A DNA stretch of 64,000 bases from Alentia gelatinosa (Eukaryota; Annelida; Polychaeta; Phyllodocida; Polynoidae): positions 126,525,016-126,589,015 of the forward strand of contig OX465580.1 in assembly GCA_950022655.1 (NCBI GenBank), written 5' to 3'. The notes under the pieces are model-generated. The model searched no databases and was not told the DNA's origin. It saw nothing but the letters and a program-made list of their open reading frames with translations. Below are positions 1 to 11,200 of this stretch, one piece after another. Within the stretch, counting starts at the first letter, position 1. Every line of letters starts with the position of its first letter. The translations under genes and the position numbers were made by a program.

Positions 1-40
1 GAGCTCAGACCCTAAACTCTCATAGGTTTCCTCTATAATA
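1..40. repeat. Truncated arm of a family A hairpin element
   Basis: The first bases (gagctcagaccctaaac, then ataggtttcctctataata) match the outer right arm of the family A hairpins, for example the end of the copy at 18872-19157. The other arm would lie left of the window edge. From here to about 565 I see no gene or other recognisable element, only AT-rich DNA. Confidence 0.5.
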
Positions 41-565
41 GTGGTCATGAGACTAATGTGTGCAAGATATTGTAAACGCCACGTGAATCAAAACATTCAT
101 TCCCGGATACTTCGAAAAATATAATTTATTCCAAACTATTAAAAAAAAGCACACTAAAAGTAGTTTCCCCTTCTGTATCTATTTTCTAATTTCATATTTA
201 TATGATTTATACTGATTATAGCTCAGCATCTTATGAGGCTGGCTTTCTTGCATGACCAGTTGTCATGCTACATGAGAATTACATACTTGTTTCTGTTCCA
301 TACAAATGAAGATGTTAAAATCAACTTACCAAAAGAAAGAGTAAACATTAAAAACAGTGTGAAAACATATGCTGCTTTACAAAAAAAACAGCATCATCCA
401 TCAATCGATGTGATTCAGCAAATAGGATCTCTCTGACAAAGACACAGGAATATTTAATAATGATAAAAGCCTTCCTATACCTTATGGTATTTTTGATATG
501 AGTCTATTCATTTGGTATGATTTAAAGTCTTCATAGGTAGGGATGTTTCTAACATCCGCTGACTG

Positions 566-1335
566 TTATTTCCATTTTTGTGGTCCATAGTACATTAAAA
601 AGTTCATAAATTCATTACATGTAGGAAAAGCCTGTTTGAAAAGTGGACCTTCAGACTTTCTAGTGGGTCTTACTGCTTCTTGTAAAAAGTCAGGATTCTA
701 TTTAAGAGAATATATGTACTTTAATACATGCATTCCCCTTCTACTGCATAGGTCCGGGAGATATACACTTCTATGCAGAAGTTCACAGGGTGTCCTTGGA
801 TAGGCATTGATGATTATCCTGATGGCTTGATTCTGGAGTCTTTGCTGTTGATTCAATTCGATGGGTATGTGGACGTTAGGGCCCACAACTTGAAAGTCGG
901 GATGCTAGGGCCCACTTATTGGGACGTTAGAGCCTACCTATCATGACGTAAACATAAAGCATCCTGGAGACAACCTGTGATTCAAGAACAGACTATGTCG
1001 AGGGAGATAGCCTATAAACGTATAATTGGTGGTTCTAAATGTAATCTATTAACAGAGATATCGAAAATTGACCACTTCTGCAATAATAGGTGGGCCCTAA
1101 CGTCCAGGTCTGCTATTTCTTCCTCCTGGCGCCACAGTTGCGGCCGTGGCATCGCAGTGCAGCCAAGGCGCGACTGAGACTTTCACACCCCTGGAGGCTG
1201 GTGGGGCCTAACGTCCTCACTTTTAGCTGGTGGGCCCTAACGTCCTGCAATCTTTCTTTGTTACCGGTCATAGCATACAGTATGTCCCCATAGTCGAGTA
1301 TGGATATAATCCTGCTTTTATATATTTCCAGACAT
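566..1335 (-). pseudogene. LINE reverse-transcriptase C-terminal remnant
   Basis: On the minus strand, 1335-1255 reads in one frame as a typical LINE segment with LDYGDILYAM. 870-566 continues with NQQQRLQNQAIRII and ends at a stop after YYGPQKWK. These are the tail of a non-LTR retrotransposon ORF2, where an LDYGD...Y motif precedes an L-QRLQN-A-R-I segment. The two parts are separated by an inserted MITE (871-1245). Removing the MITE brings the flanks together in one reading frame. The element is heavily 5'-truncated, and its edge lies within about 40 bp of the start of gene 1. Assignment to a LINE clade is not possible from this piece. Confidence 0.75.
871..1245. mobile_element. 375-bp MITE with 16-bp perfect TIRs, inserted in a LINE remnant
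   Basis: The element starts with GGACGTTAGGGCCCAC (871-886) and ends with its exact reverse complement (1230-1245). Extra degenerate copies of the same 16-mer lie inside, near 901-935, 1091-1106 and 1202-1217. It has no coding capacity. It interrupts LINE coding sequence, which defines its boundaries independently of the TIRs. I could not identify a clear target-site duplication. Confidence 0.7.
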
Positions 1336-1372
1336 GATTTGAGGTGGCTACCATTGTGAGACCTAAAGGTTG

Positions 1373-3355
1373 ATGATGCCGCTGGTACCGGCGTACCGGG
1401 CGCATCGCCGGAACAAGGTGATAACGCGCCACCTGGAGGACACCCTGGAGGAGTACAAGTCTCAGAGCCACCTGGTGAGAGCCCAGATCAACGCGCAGAT
1501 GAAGGAGACGAAGCTGTGGTTCAAAACGGTCAGCAGCCACTCGGGGTATGCCTTCTCTGGTAGCAGCAGTATAACCGACCCAGGAGGAATTCTCCTCCGG
1601 GACCCCGAGAGGCACCTCCAGCAGGGCGCAAGGAGGCAGGCGTGGTGCGGTCCTTCTGACCCTGACTCAAGGTCACCGGGGACACATGGAAAGCGGAGAG
1701 GAGAGCTGGGAGGGGACGGTAAAGATGGAGATGATGTGGAGGTTTTGAAAGGAGGTAGTGGACGGTCTCCGGATTATGTGAGCAGACTCCGACTGCAGCG
1801 GTCCCGATCTGATGTAGGTGTGTACCCCGTCATGGTGCCGATCTATGTTGTACAGGCCAGGAGGGATAGAGATCTGCAACAACTGAAAGATCAACCCAAA
1901 CAACAACCTAGACGTCATGCTATCCTCACCAGGTCCATGACGGACAGTGCCATCAAGCTGCCTGCAAAGATCACACTCAGTCAGAAAATGAGCCCTAATC
2001 ACAGGCCATATACTTCAGATGTTACTGGTGACAATGTTCATCAACGTCTTGTCAAGCGAGAGCTGGTAGCACCAGAAGTTAAAGGTCATTCTGGTCCAAC
2101 ACGGACGATAAAGGTGAAGGTCAAAGCAAAAGCTGCTTGCATCATCCTGGATACCAGACCTAGAACGGGACAGGGAGATCACAACAGTGTCCTTGATGTT
2201 GATGGCTGTGAGAACGAAACAAGATCGGCTCTTGGGCGTCTGAAATTGAGAAGAACCGTATCTGAAGATGGTAAGGTCATTTACAAACAGAATGCCACTG
2301 GCAGTAGAAATAATGAGGTTAACAATGATGAGGTATTTGCAGACCGAAAGTCCGCTCAGCAACCTGTGAAATCAATAGAATCAGATTCTAAAGGAAAACT
2401 TGAAGTTTCAATGAGTAATAGTGGACAACGAGTCCATATTAAAACTGTGAATATTAGTCCTATTCTACAAGAAGAGAGAAATGGGAAGAATGATGTCAAC
2501 AAGGAATTCTGCCATTTGGATCAAGGACGAAAAATCAGAGGTTTAGTTCAGGTGCCATTGCAGGTTAGGAGTGAGATAATTACTACCAAAAGTGACAAAC
2601 CTATTGGAGCAGGACAAATACCGTTTATCAAAAAGAAACCTATTCCACCACTAGAAAACAAGTTTGAACATTCTCCAGACCCTTTAGAGGTACGAGGTGA
2701 AAAAGCACAGTCCCATCATGAACGATCCAGTCATCTACCTACAAAACAAGAAGTTATTCCTAAGAAAGCTGCAGAAGATAAGAATCCACCGGGAAAAGAT
2801 GGGGAATCAGACGATGCTCCAGTGTTTACATCAGTCACAATCCCAGAGAGACGCCCGTTAAAGACAGTGGATCATGGGGGTGGTCCTAACAGACGATACA
2901 GTCTATTCTTGAATGCTTGGCATTGCTTACCCTCCACTGAGGATGTATCTAACCGCATCATTGGCAGGTCCACCATGCCCAGGCCAAGGTACCTGCTGCA
3001 GAAGAAGTTCAAACGAGCCGTAAACTTGTCAATTCTTAGCCAAAGACTCCGCAAGGACGCTAGCCATGCGTCAGAGCAGGAACAGAAGAGTAAGGAAGAG
3101 CAGATGAAGAAAGAGCAGCAGTCCCGCAAATCGGTGCATGTGGGGAAGTTTATCCGCGCAGTGACTGCCGGGAAGCCATCCAGGTATGACGTCACGGAGG
3201 AGGAAGTGAGGATGTCAGCGTCCCAGATGAGGAGAGCGAGGAGGTCGCTTACAGCGGAGTCTTTGAAACCAGCAGTGAAAGTGGAACCTCCAAAGACCAT
3301 TCAGAATAAGGAGCTAGAGAAGAAAATCGAATTGTTCCTTTCCCAGCAACAGTAA
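1373..3355 (+). CDS. Uncharacterised basic protein, probably last exon
   Basis: A long open frame of about 660 codons runs to TAA at 3353-3355, followed by a poly(A) signal 35 bp later. The first in-frame ATGs are at 1373 and 1376; an in-frame stop lies at 1364. The start may be a true initiation codon, or the frame may be the last exon of a gene reaching left; a weak acceptor-like AG lies near 1368. The protein is rich in Lys, Arg, Ser, Gln and Glu, has no signal peptide or membrane segment, and looks disordered in the middle. Around residues 565-595 there is a charged Glu/Gln/Lys run that could form a coiled coil, preceded by a conserved-looking patch (PRPRYLLQKKFKRAVNLS). I do not recognise a family. 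The long frame with no stops, GC-rich 5' end and matching poly(A) signal make a real gene likely, although a degenerate LINE lies directly upstream. Confidence 0.7.
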   Translation: MMPLVPAYRAHRRNKVITRHLEDTLEEYKSQSHLVRAQINAQMKETKLWFKTVSSHSGYAFSGSSSITDPGGILLRDPERHLQQGARRQAWCGPSDPDSRSPGTHGKRRGELGGDGKDGDDVEVLKGGSGRSPDYVSRLRLQRSRSDVGVYPVMVPIYVVQARRDRDLQQLKDQPKQQPRRHAILTRSMTDSAIKLPAKITLSQKMSPNHRPYTSDVTGDNVHQRLVKRELVAPEVKGHSGPTRTIKVKVKAKAACIILDTRPRTGQGDHNSVLDVDGCENETRSALGRLKLRRTVSEDGKVIYKQNATGSRNNEVNNDEVFADRKSAQQPVKSIESDSKGKLEVSMSNSGQRVHIKTVNISPILQEERNGKNDVNKEFCHLDQGRKIRGLVQVPLQVRSEIITTKSDKPIGAGQIPFIKKKPIPPLENKFEHSPDPLEVRGEKAQSHHERSSHLPTKQEVIPKKAAEDKNPPGKDGESDDAPVFTSVTIPERRPLKTVDHGGGPNRRYSLFLNAWHCLPSTEDVSNRIIGRSTMPRPRYLLQKKFKRAVNLSILSQRLRKDASHASEQEQKSKEEQMKKEQQSRKSVHVGKFIRAVTAGKPSRYDVTEEEVRMSASQMRRARRSLTAESLKPAVKVEPPKTIQNKELEKKIELFLSQQQ

Positions 3356-3366
3356 TAGATTAATAT

Positions 3367-3510
3367 AGAACTGGATCGAGAATCGTATAAATAAACAATA
3401 CTCCATGAGTTTGGATGCACTCCATTGTCATCGAGGCGAAGCCAAGTGATGATTACGGTGCATCCAAATGAGTGGAGTAGTATGCATTTATATGATTCGA
3501 GTGTAGTTCT
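3367..3510. repeat. Family A hairpin (near-palindrome, ~144 bp)
   Basis: The left arm (agaactggatcgagaatcg...tttggatgcactcc) pairs with the right arm (gtgcatccaaat...gattcgagtgtagttct). The tip contains GGCGAAGCC, the reverse complement of the GGCTTCGCC tip seen in other family A copies. It is followed at 3513 by atctcacccct, the family A core TIR. The core itself seems degenerate or truncated here. Confidence 0.65.
3390..3395 (+). terminator. Poly(A) signal AATAAA of gene 1
   Basis: A canonical AATAAA lies 35 bp after the stop codon of the 1373-3355 gene, in the left arm of a long hairpin repeat. The gene's 3' end therefore appears to be supplied by a repeat element. Confidence 0.55.
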
Positions 3511-3587
3511 GGATCTATCTCACCCCTTTCAATGACATTCAATAGCATCACAATATCAGAATAATTCAAATTACTTCACAAACCCAG

Positions 3588-4114
3588 TTAAAGGCATATC
3601 GGACAATTTGGCTTGAAAATTAAAACCCATGTCAATTTCGTGAAAATCGAATATGATGATCTCCAAGTGTTGTGGAACACATATCTAACTTAAAAATTGG
3701 GGGTCACCGTGCTAGTTTTTGGTTTATAGATCAATATGATGATAATTTTATATAAGAATATATAGAAATTCTGAAACGTATCTTTTCACATAGTAAAACC
3801 CATGCCATTTTCCTCAAATTTTCACAGAATATAGTATATATATAGTACTACTTATTTATCTTTTAAAAATCATTGTCACCATCCTTGTTTTTGAATGAAT
3901 TGAAGAAAACAATATTTTCCAGTACATTTCCTATGTAAATCATGCAAATGCAAATTGGCCTATTTTACCTATTGAGATTGGATAAACTGGACAAAATGTA
4001 AAATTTACTCATGTAGAATTAGAATAAATCCCAAGAAACCAGTTTTGACTAATAATTGACATTATTTCGAAATCACCAGGTGGCGCCACTGTGAATAGTA
4101 GGATATGCCTTTAA
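3588..4114. mobile_element. TTAA-flanked MITE, copy 1
   Basis: TTAA is followed by AGGCATATC. The other end is GATATGCCT followed by TTAA. The part between the TTAAs is 519 bp. A second copy of the same length lies at 8494-9020, differing at only a dozen or so positions by eye. TTAA target duplication is typical of piggyBac- and Kolobok-type transposons, so this is probably a non-autonomous derivative of one of those; no transposase is present. Confidence 0.8.
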
Positions 4115-5200
4115 GAGCATTTATATCTCCATGTTGATGTCTTGTCTTTTCTCTGAAATCCTGGCTGCTGATTGGTCAATCGCATATCATGATGTCATCT
4201 CATATATCCGTTCTGCCACGGCCATGGCGTAGTATTGGCACTTTACCGGGGCGATTTTTAAATAAAAAATGTTTTTCCTAGATGGCTAAACGTGTACCGG
4301 GGTGAGATAAAAGATCAGAATATAATTCAGTGAAACCTTTATGCAAGAGTGCAGGGCATTGAAACAAGCAGTATATTGGTATGTCTAATTGCATCTGTAA
4401 AAGATATGATATCAGATTTATGAATAAATCCAGAATCCTATGGATAATAAATACATGTATCGTGAAAGTGAGGTTCAGTCTTTATGAATAAGCAACCAAA
4501 TGAACCCTTATATTCTAGACCATTATCGAGAGCTTTGTCATATTGATTAATTTGTATCATAAACCTTAAAGGCAATGCTTAAATGTGTGGTACAATTAAG
4601 GATATAGATATGGGATATATCTTTATTCGATTTATACCGCAGTCTTTGTCAATTTCATAATTATGGTTTGATAAGACCAAATGTGATGGTTGAAGTGAGA
4701 TAATTAGCTTATTGAATATACGATATTCACTATGATGTTCAGACTATTGCTCTGTCAGTATTAAGAGAAACCGAATTTACAGTTCGCGAACCTGTCTTAG
4801 TTCGAGATCACCTCGACCAGTCCGAGATCATGTTCTCACGCCACAGGCGGAGGAATACATGTCAGCTGACTCGCCGAGATCCACAACAGGCGACTCCCAG
4901 AGACTTGGCGCCACTGCACGAAAACCACCATTTTATTCATATATACGCCATCGCGGAAGGGCATGTATTGGCTGACTATTGACTTGTTTTCATATATATA
5001 CACCCAGGGTTTATATACGGACGCGTCTTGGCTATATTTCACACCCGGCGTATATGAGAGGAAATATCCTCTCCCCCGCTGCCTCCCGCCCGTTTGTGTA
5101 CCAGAAGCGCACCATATTGAGCCGTATTCAATATATACTTCACCCCCGTGAGAGGGTAGTATTTAAGTGAAATTCACACACAGGTATATAATAATTCATT
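4115..5200. other. Intergenic AT-rich DNA with a decayed family B-like end
   Basis: No gene seen. Around 4784-4900 there is a decayed hairpin whose tip reads cgccacaggcg, like family B tips. The stretch ends at 5183-5195 with caggtatataataa, the family B right terminus. This is probably an old family B copy. The remainder is unremarkable. Confidence 0.4.
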
Positions 5201-8038
5201 GAAAGTCACATTCACAATGCACAATTTAATTTTGTTAACCTCCATGTGATTCTGTATTCATTTCTGCTTCATATTTACCCCATAATGTTTGGGAAAACAA
5301 GAGTCGAATGATATTAAGCAAATAATTAAAAAGGTTCTGTCTTTAGTAACTGGATTTAAAAAAAACATAGATTAACTCTAGAACAATAGCTTCTTTCGAT
5401 TTTTGAATATTCAGATTTTATACAGTGGGCAATATTTACCAAATAAGTTTAAAATGTTCTTTTTCGGTAGATTCTTTTATTCTGAATATGATACTTGCGG
5501 GCCACATTTAACCCAACAGTTTCATTGGTTCCATATCAACTCTAGCAGGGATATCTTGCTTCTATCATCAAGTTTCTCATTTTTACACTTTAGACTTTGT
5601 TACCTAATTAAGCAGGGGTTAAGTACACTATAACTATACTCTAAGGCGAGTGATACTACACTTAAGTGAAGTTATATAGCTGCACATCTGAGCCTGTTGA
5701 ACTCTTTACCTTCCTTCAGAGTGCGCCACTACTTGGTTTGAGGCGCACACAGAGTGATATCTAGACTGGTTCCCTGGCCCAATGAAATAAGGGACAGGTA
5801 ACGGGTTCCTACGTGCACGACCCTGAAGTGTCAGTCACGCCATCTCTCGCACCAATGTCTCATGAGTATGGGAGTATATCCCTACAAGTAATGTGCATGC
5901 TGTAACAAGTGCGCATGCTGTAACAAGTAAATAAACTCGATACTACCATCGTACTCCTTTTAATATCAAAATTATCACCCAATTAAACCAATATCATACC
6001 TTAAATTTCCATCACTTATTTCACCTAATTCACACAAGGTCTCCTTCTCTTACTACTTCTCCTTCTCACAAACTCATGGCATGCACAAAGATTGTGCATT
6101 ACTTGCAGGGATCTACTCACATACTCTTGCCTGTGATCTGCCTAGGTGGTGCACACCCTCCTACCAGAGATCCTGTGCTCTACTTGCATTAGTGAAGTGA
6201 AAGATCTGCTGGGAGAGTAGCCTCAGTAGTAGGCACAATCCCACAATGCAACAGAAAAATGGCGGCGTTACCAATAATGCACCACGAAACTGCAACCCGT
6301 TACCAGGCCTATAGTTTAGCTAGGCCAAGCTTCCAGGCTAAGTGATATCGTGTGGGATTTAACCTGACCAACCCATATATCGTAGCTAAGTGTAGACAAG
6401 GGTTGGTTGCCAAACTATGTTTACATATACATGTACCTCAATTATAGTTCTGTCACTGCTACCAGGTGGAAAGAAAAATCGGATCCTTGATATATATAGA
6501 ACTTATTCCAATATTTTCAATATTGACTATTATTATCAATACACAATGAGCACTTTAAATCTTACATGACGATCACCTTAAAGAAATGACTACCTATTTC
6601 TTGGGAAATGGTAGTACATGTATTCATAAATCCCCCAGGCATTATTTGATATCATCAATAGACATAGCTACTGTAGCTCTTTGATTTTAAAGTCTGCGGC
6701 AGACTGGCATATTTGGAATATCTCATTCAATCTATCATATATCCATTTCGAAAGTTATGCAATCGAAATGTTTGATAAATGTTGATCTTTAACCCGTACA
6801 TGAGATGGATCCTTCAGCAGAATTAAAAGCCGAAAAAACGTACCTGACCTAGAATCCTCATTTTCCTAACAAAAAAAATAAACATTTTATTTAAGAATCT
6901 AGCAAAGCCAAAAGCTAATTTGTATAATTAAATGTCTTTGCAAGAACTGGCAAATTATAATGATATCATTGAAAGCAGAAACTATCTTCAAATAAAGATT
7001 TATGTCACCCTATAAGTGATGAGTCACCTACACTTAAGCATACTTGTTGATATGATGAGAACAAATCAGGGAATGTCCTGGAGGCAGGGGAATTCTTGTT
7101 CAAGCCTAACCAACAGGCCAGGATCAGAATTTTTTGTTATAATCCTTTTCAAAATGGATGGATGAATCATGTCGCATCTTCGATGAGTTTTATGGGAAAA
7201 AGAAAACGTTCCCTAAGATCAGTCCCAGAAGAGTTGTGATAATTGTAGTGTTCTGAGCTCTACTCGAGGTCACATTACTGTCTAGAATATCGGTAAAGAA
7301 ATCATTCACTCACAGAATAAGATATCATTGTTTACAGCTCAGCATCGAATACTGTCTGACTACTGACTAAATAAAGCTTTTTCCACTAGCCGACGAAGTC
7401 AGCATCGATCAATTGAGTTCTGCTTTTAAAGTCTGTCGGTGGTACCACCGACTGTACGTCGGTATCTAATAGTCGGTGAGGGTGCGGTGTATGCCTTGTC
7501 TCTCCTGTACTTCGCAGGTCCATAACGATTTAATGTTCATGCAGAAGCCTTGAGTCTCACCGATGAAATCAGATCGTCAGCTAATGGAAACTGGCTTAAG
7601 CCTATAAGACAGCGACACGCTGATTCTTCCCGATCACACCGTTGCCCAACGGATCCGTCGGGTCGGTCAGAATCCTTACTATTCATTACTAGCATGGGGG
7701 TAATGGCCGACTTTGTAGGGGAGACATCGGCGGTTATAAGCCTGAAAACAGTTTTCTGATATATTGAATAGAGCAGAAGTCATTCTGTCTATTAAGGCCT
7801 ATCACCTAGCCCAAGGCCGAATCAGGCCTGCATACCACTGCACTCTTTGATCTCCATCGGTTCGTTTCACGAGGTTATAAAAGGAGGAGGTGTGATCAGA
7901 AAGAATATATGAGGCAATTAGACACCGACATTATTGTTCCTGAATATAATCGTCGATCGGTTCGGTGAGAATCGGTAATAGATGTCGCTGTCTTATGGGC
8001 TTTATAGACCGAATTCCATCCAGGCATGCACTTCGGGT
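5201..8038. other. Intergenic region between gene 1 and the P450 gene
   Basis: No coding sequence recognised. It holds a short dispersed repeat at about 5763-5812 (ggttccctggccc...gggacaggtaac, partly self-complementary, with relatives at 53.8-54.2 kb). It also holds fragments at about 7390-7490 (gccgacgaagtc, tgtcggtggtaccacc) related to the MITE at 20644-20948. Poly(A) signals for the minus-strand P450 gene would lie in the upper part, but none is convincing; an ATTAAA (minus) near 7533 is one candidate. Confidence 0.45.
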
Positions 8039-8226
8039 TCATTTCCCTTTCCGGGGTACAGCACAGATTTTGAAAGGGGAAGGTTCACGGATCAACCCTC
8101 CCCGGGTCTCGAACGACGGCAGTGGCTCCCCCTCAGGCAGCTTCAGGCTGTAACGTTGTAATACGTTGCTCACGAATAGGAAGGCTTCGTTTTTCACCAT
8201 TTGTTCTCCGATGCACATCCGCCGAC
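8039..8226 (-). CDS. P450 exon 8 (heme-ligand Cys and C terminus)
   Basis: Acceptor ctcggtgcag. It begins RRMCIGEQM, completing FxxGxRxCxG with the Cys ligand, and ends KICAVPRKGK then TGA (8041-8039). 188 bp. This exon completes the gene. Confidence 0.92.
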
Positions 8227-11200
8227 CTGCACCGAGATTCAGAAAACATGATTATGGAACGGTTCGAGGTCAACATATCACAGGTGTGCTTGCAATGATG
8301 ATTAGCAAATTGGTAATTGTAATTGGAATAAAACTGAAGAAAAGTGCTACAGACAACTAGATCCGTTACACTATTGTACTTAATTAATAAGCATAAGCAT
8401 AATAGAAAAGCATATCAACAAAATCCTAACATGAGGAAAGTAAATATCAATTACTGGTTTTATACTTAAACATTTATGTACAAAATGTATATATTAAAGG
8501 CATATCGGACAATTTGGCTTGAAAATTAAAACCCATGTCAATTTCGTAAAAATCGAATATGATGATCTCCAAGTGTTGTGGAACACATATCTAACTTAAA
8601 AATCGGGGGTCACCGTGCTAGTTTTTGGTTTATAGATCAATATGATGATAATTTTATATAAGAATATATAGAAATTCTGAAACGTATCTTTTCACATAGT
8701 AAAACCCATGTCATTTTCCTCAAATTTTTACAGAATATAGTATATATATAGTACTACTAATTTATCTTAAAAAATCATAGGTCACCATCCTTGTTTTTGA
8801 ATGAATTGAAGAAAACCATATTTTTCAGTACATTTCCTATGTAAATCATGCAAATGCAAATTGGCCTATTTTACCTATTGAGATTGGATAAACTGGACAA
8901 AATGTTAAATTTACTCATGTAGAATTAGAATAAATCCCAAGAAACCAGTTTTGACTAATAATTGACATTATTTCGAAATCACCAGGTGGCGCCACTGTGA
9001 ATTGTAGGATATGCCTTTAAGTCAGTAGCATCAAAGCTATTCAAATAATTAAATGATACTCCTAAAAATTACTGGGCAAAGATCATAACATTTTAGAGTC
9101 ACTGAGTATGTCAGAGTGTTCTAGGAATGATACGTCATTCTACATACCAGCTCCAAAGAACATGATCTTGGGATTACGAATAAACTTTCCCTCAGAGTTG
9201 ATGAGGGTTTCTGGGGCGAAACGCGAACCCTGTGGGAAGAGGTCGGTCTCCATGTGGGCAGCCCAGTGGTTGGCCAGGATGTAGCAGTCCTGAAAAGATT
9301 CATAATCAAACCATTTCTAGTCATAATTGACTCACAACATTTGGTATTTATCAATAATTCACCAACAGTTGTTTCAGTTGGAGATTATTTGAATAATTAG
9401 TAGAAACCAAACGAGAGTTAGCCTTGTCAATGTTTATGCCACGATGGGCAGGTTGTGTATTATGTATTGTGATCGGTTTCGTATTTATCTTACCCCATCT
9501 CACTGATATACAGAGAATTTTTTTGTAATTATCCATGTTAGCAGCGTGTTGACACTCATCGGAGGATGGCTACATTTATCAATGCTGCCGGATCTACTTT
9601 TATTATCTCGTCCCTGATTGGTCCGGTCTTTTATACACCTCGGTGTATAAATAACACTTTATTCAACGCTCCGTCAAATACATTGAGTCAATGTTAGACC
9701 TATGGCGTTTTTTATTAGGGGTAGGATAAGTCAATTTAGCAACTATGATCATGTCAAAATATGCTCATTTTGTATGAAGATCAGTCACTTATGGACAAGA
9801 CATAGACATGGATAGATAAAGTAACCCAGATGGAGGCGATCAATGGACGTAGTTTGTGGTATATGATGAAGGTGTTGTCTCCAGCCTACATTATGATCAA
9901 TTTATTGTTTTATCAAAATTAAGCTAGAAGAACACAAGCGGTCTTTCTTATATGTGTAAACATTGTATGAAACAATTACTTGGATGGTTACTGTAGTCAT
10001 AATAATTGTACAAATATATGCGGAAACTGTTTTTGTATGCAAACCAGTCTCTTCTGACTGATCGAGAACAGTATAAATAAAGAACATAGAAAAACAAAAA
10101 AAACTGTTTGATACGATTAACATTTGTGTAGTGCTGAGCTATCTTCATCTCTAGAGGAATGTAAAGAATTACTAAGATCCTTGCTAGGCAAATCACTGGA
10201 CGACCATAACCAGAACACTGTGAGTTAAAAGGGGCACAGTATAATATAGAGGAAACCTATGAAAGTTTATGGTCAGAGCTCATATTCCATTGAGTCTGAT
10301 TAGCATAGTAATCCACACGGTGAAGCTGCGCGAATTGAATTGTGTAGCGATTGAAACAAGATGTGATAGAGCTCTGAGCGTAAACTTGAATAGGTTTCTG
10401 AATTTATATCACCCCTCACATTGACTGATTAGCTAACATTTGTGATATATTCCCCCATTGAGTATTTTTTAAATACTTCATGAGCATTGAGTTCCCAATA
10501 TAAAATTTATGGGGGGAAATACTAGGGGTGAGATAAATACGTTATAACTGCCAGTGTTCACATATACCTCAGGTATGTTGTATCCCTTGAAGGTGGTATT
10601 ACGCTGTGCACTGTGGGCGATGGAGAGACACACCACATTACCAACTCTCCCCACCTCATAGATGGTGGCTTCTACCATGGATAAAGCTGAGCGGTCAGCT
10701 AACCCTGGTCGACGAGTGCCGCACACATCATCTATCTGCTCCTGTACCTGTGTACAAAAAGGAGATCAATATTCACATCCTTGGACACTGCCAACAAGTA
10801 CTGACACTCCAAACACCCCCAGAAAAGGGCATTTTATTTGACAGGATTTATTTTGCCGCCTAATCAGGGAAAGCCCTGACCAATTAGGAGCATGGAGACT
10901 GATTTTGTTGACCAAAAACCTAATCGGAAAGCGGTTTCTAGGCGCCCGTTGAATAATCTAGGATCGTACATGAAACTCTTTTCTGTACCTCGTATAAGGG
11001 TTATTGTTTGATGATTTTAAAGTTTGTTTGCTAAGACAATCTTAGCCGTCCATAAGCTAAGGTCTTCCATAAGTGTCGAATAAAGTTTACCCACATCGTC
11101 CCCGGGTCTCCTTGGTGTACGGAAAAGAATCGTCATGTACAATCCTAGGTTATTCAACAGGTCCGTACACTGCAGGGCCACTTGCTCAGTAGTCGCGAAG

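Noticed and set aside
1268..3300. Several minus-strand frames of 109-142 codons
   Set aside because: They are antisense shadows of gene 1; the first one only overlaps the LINE remnant.
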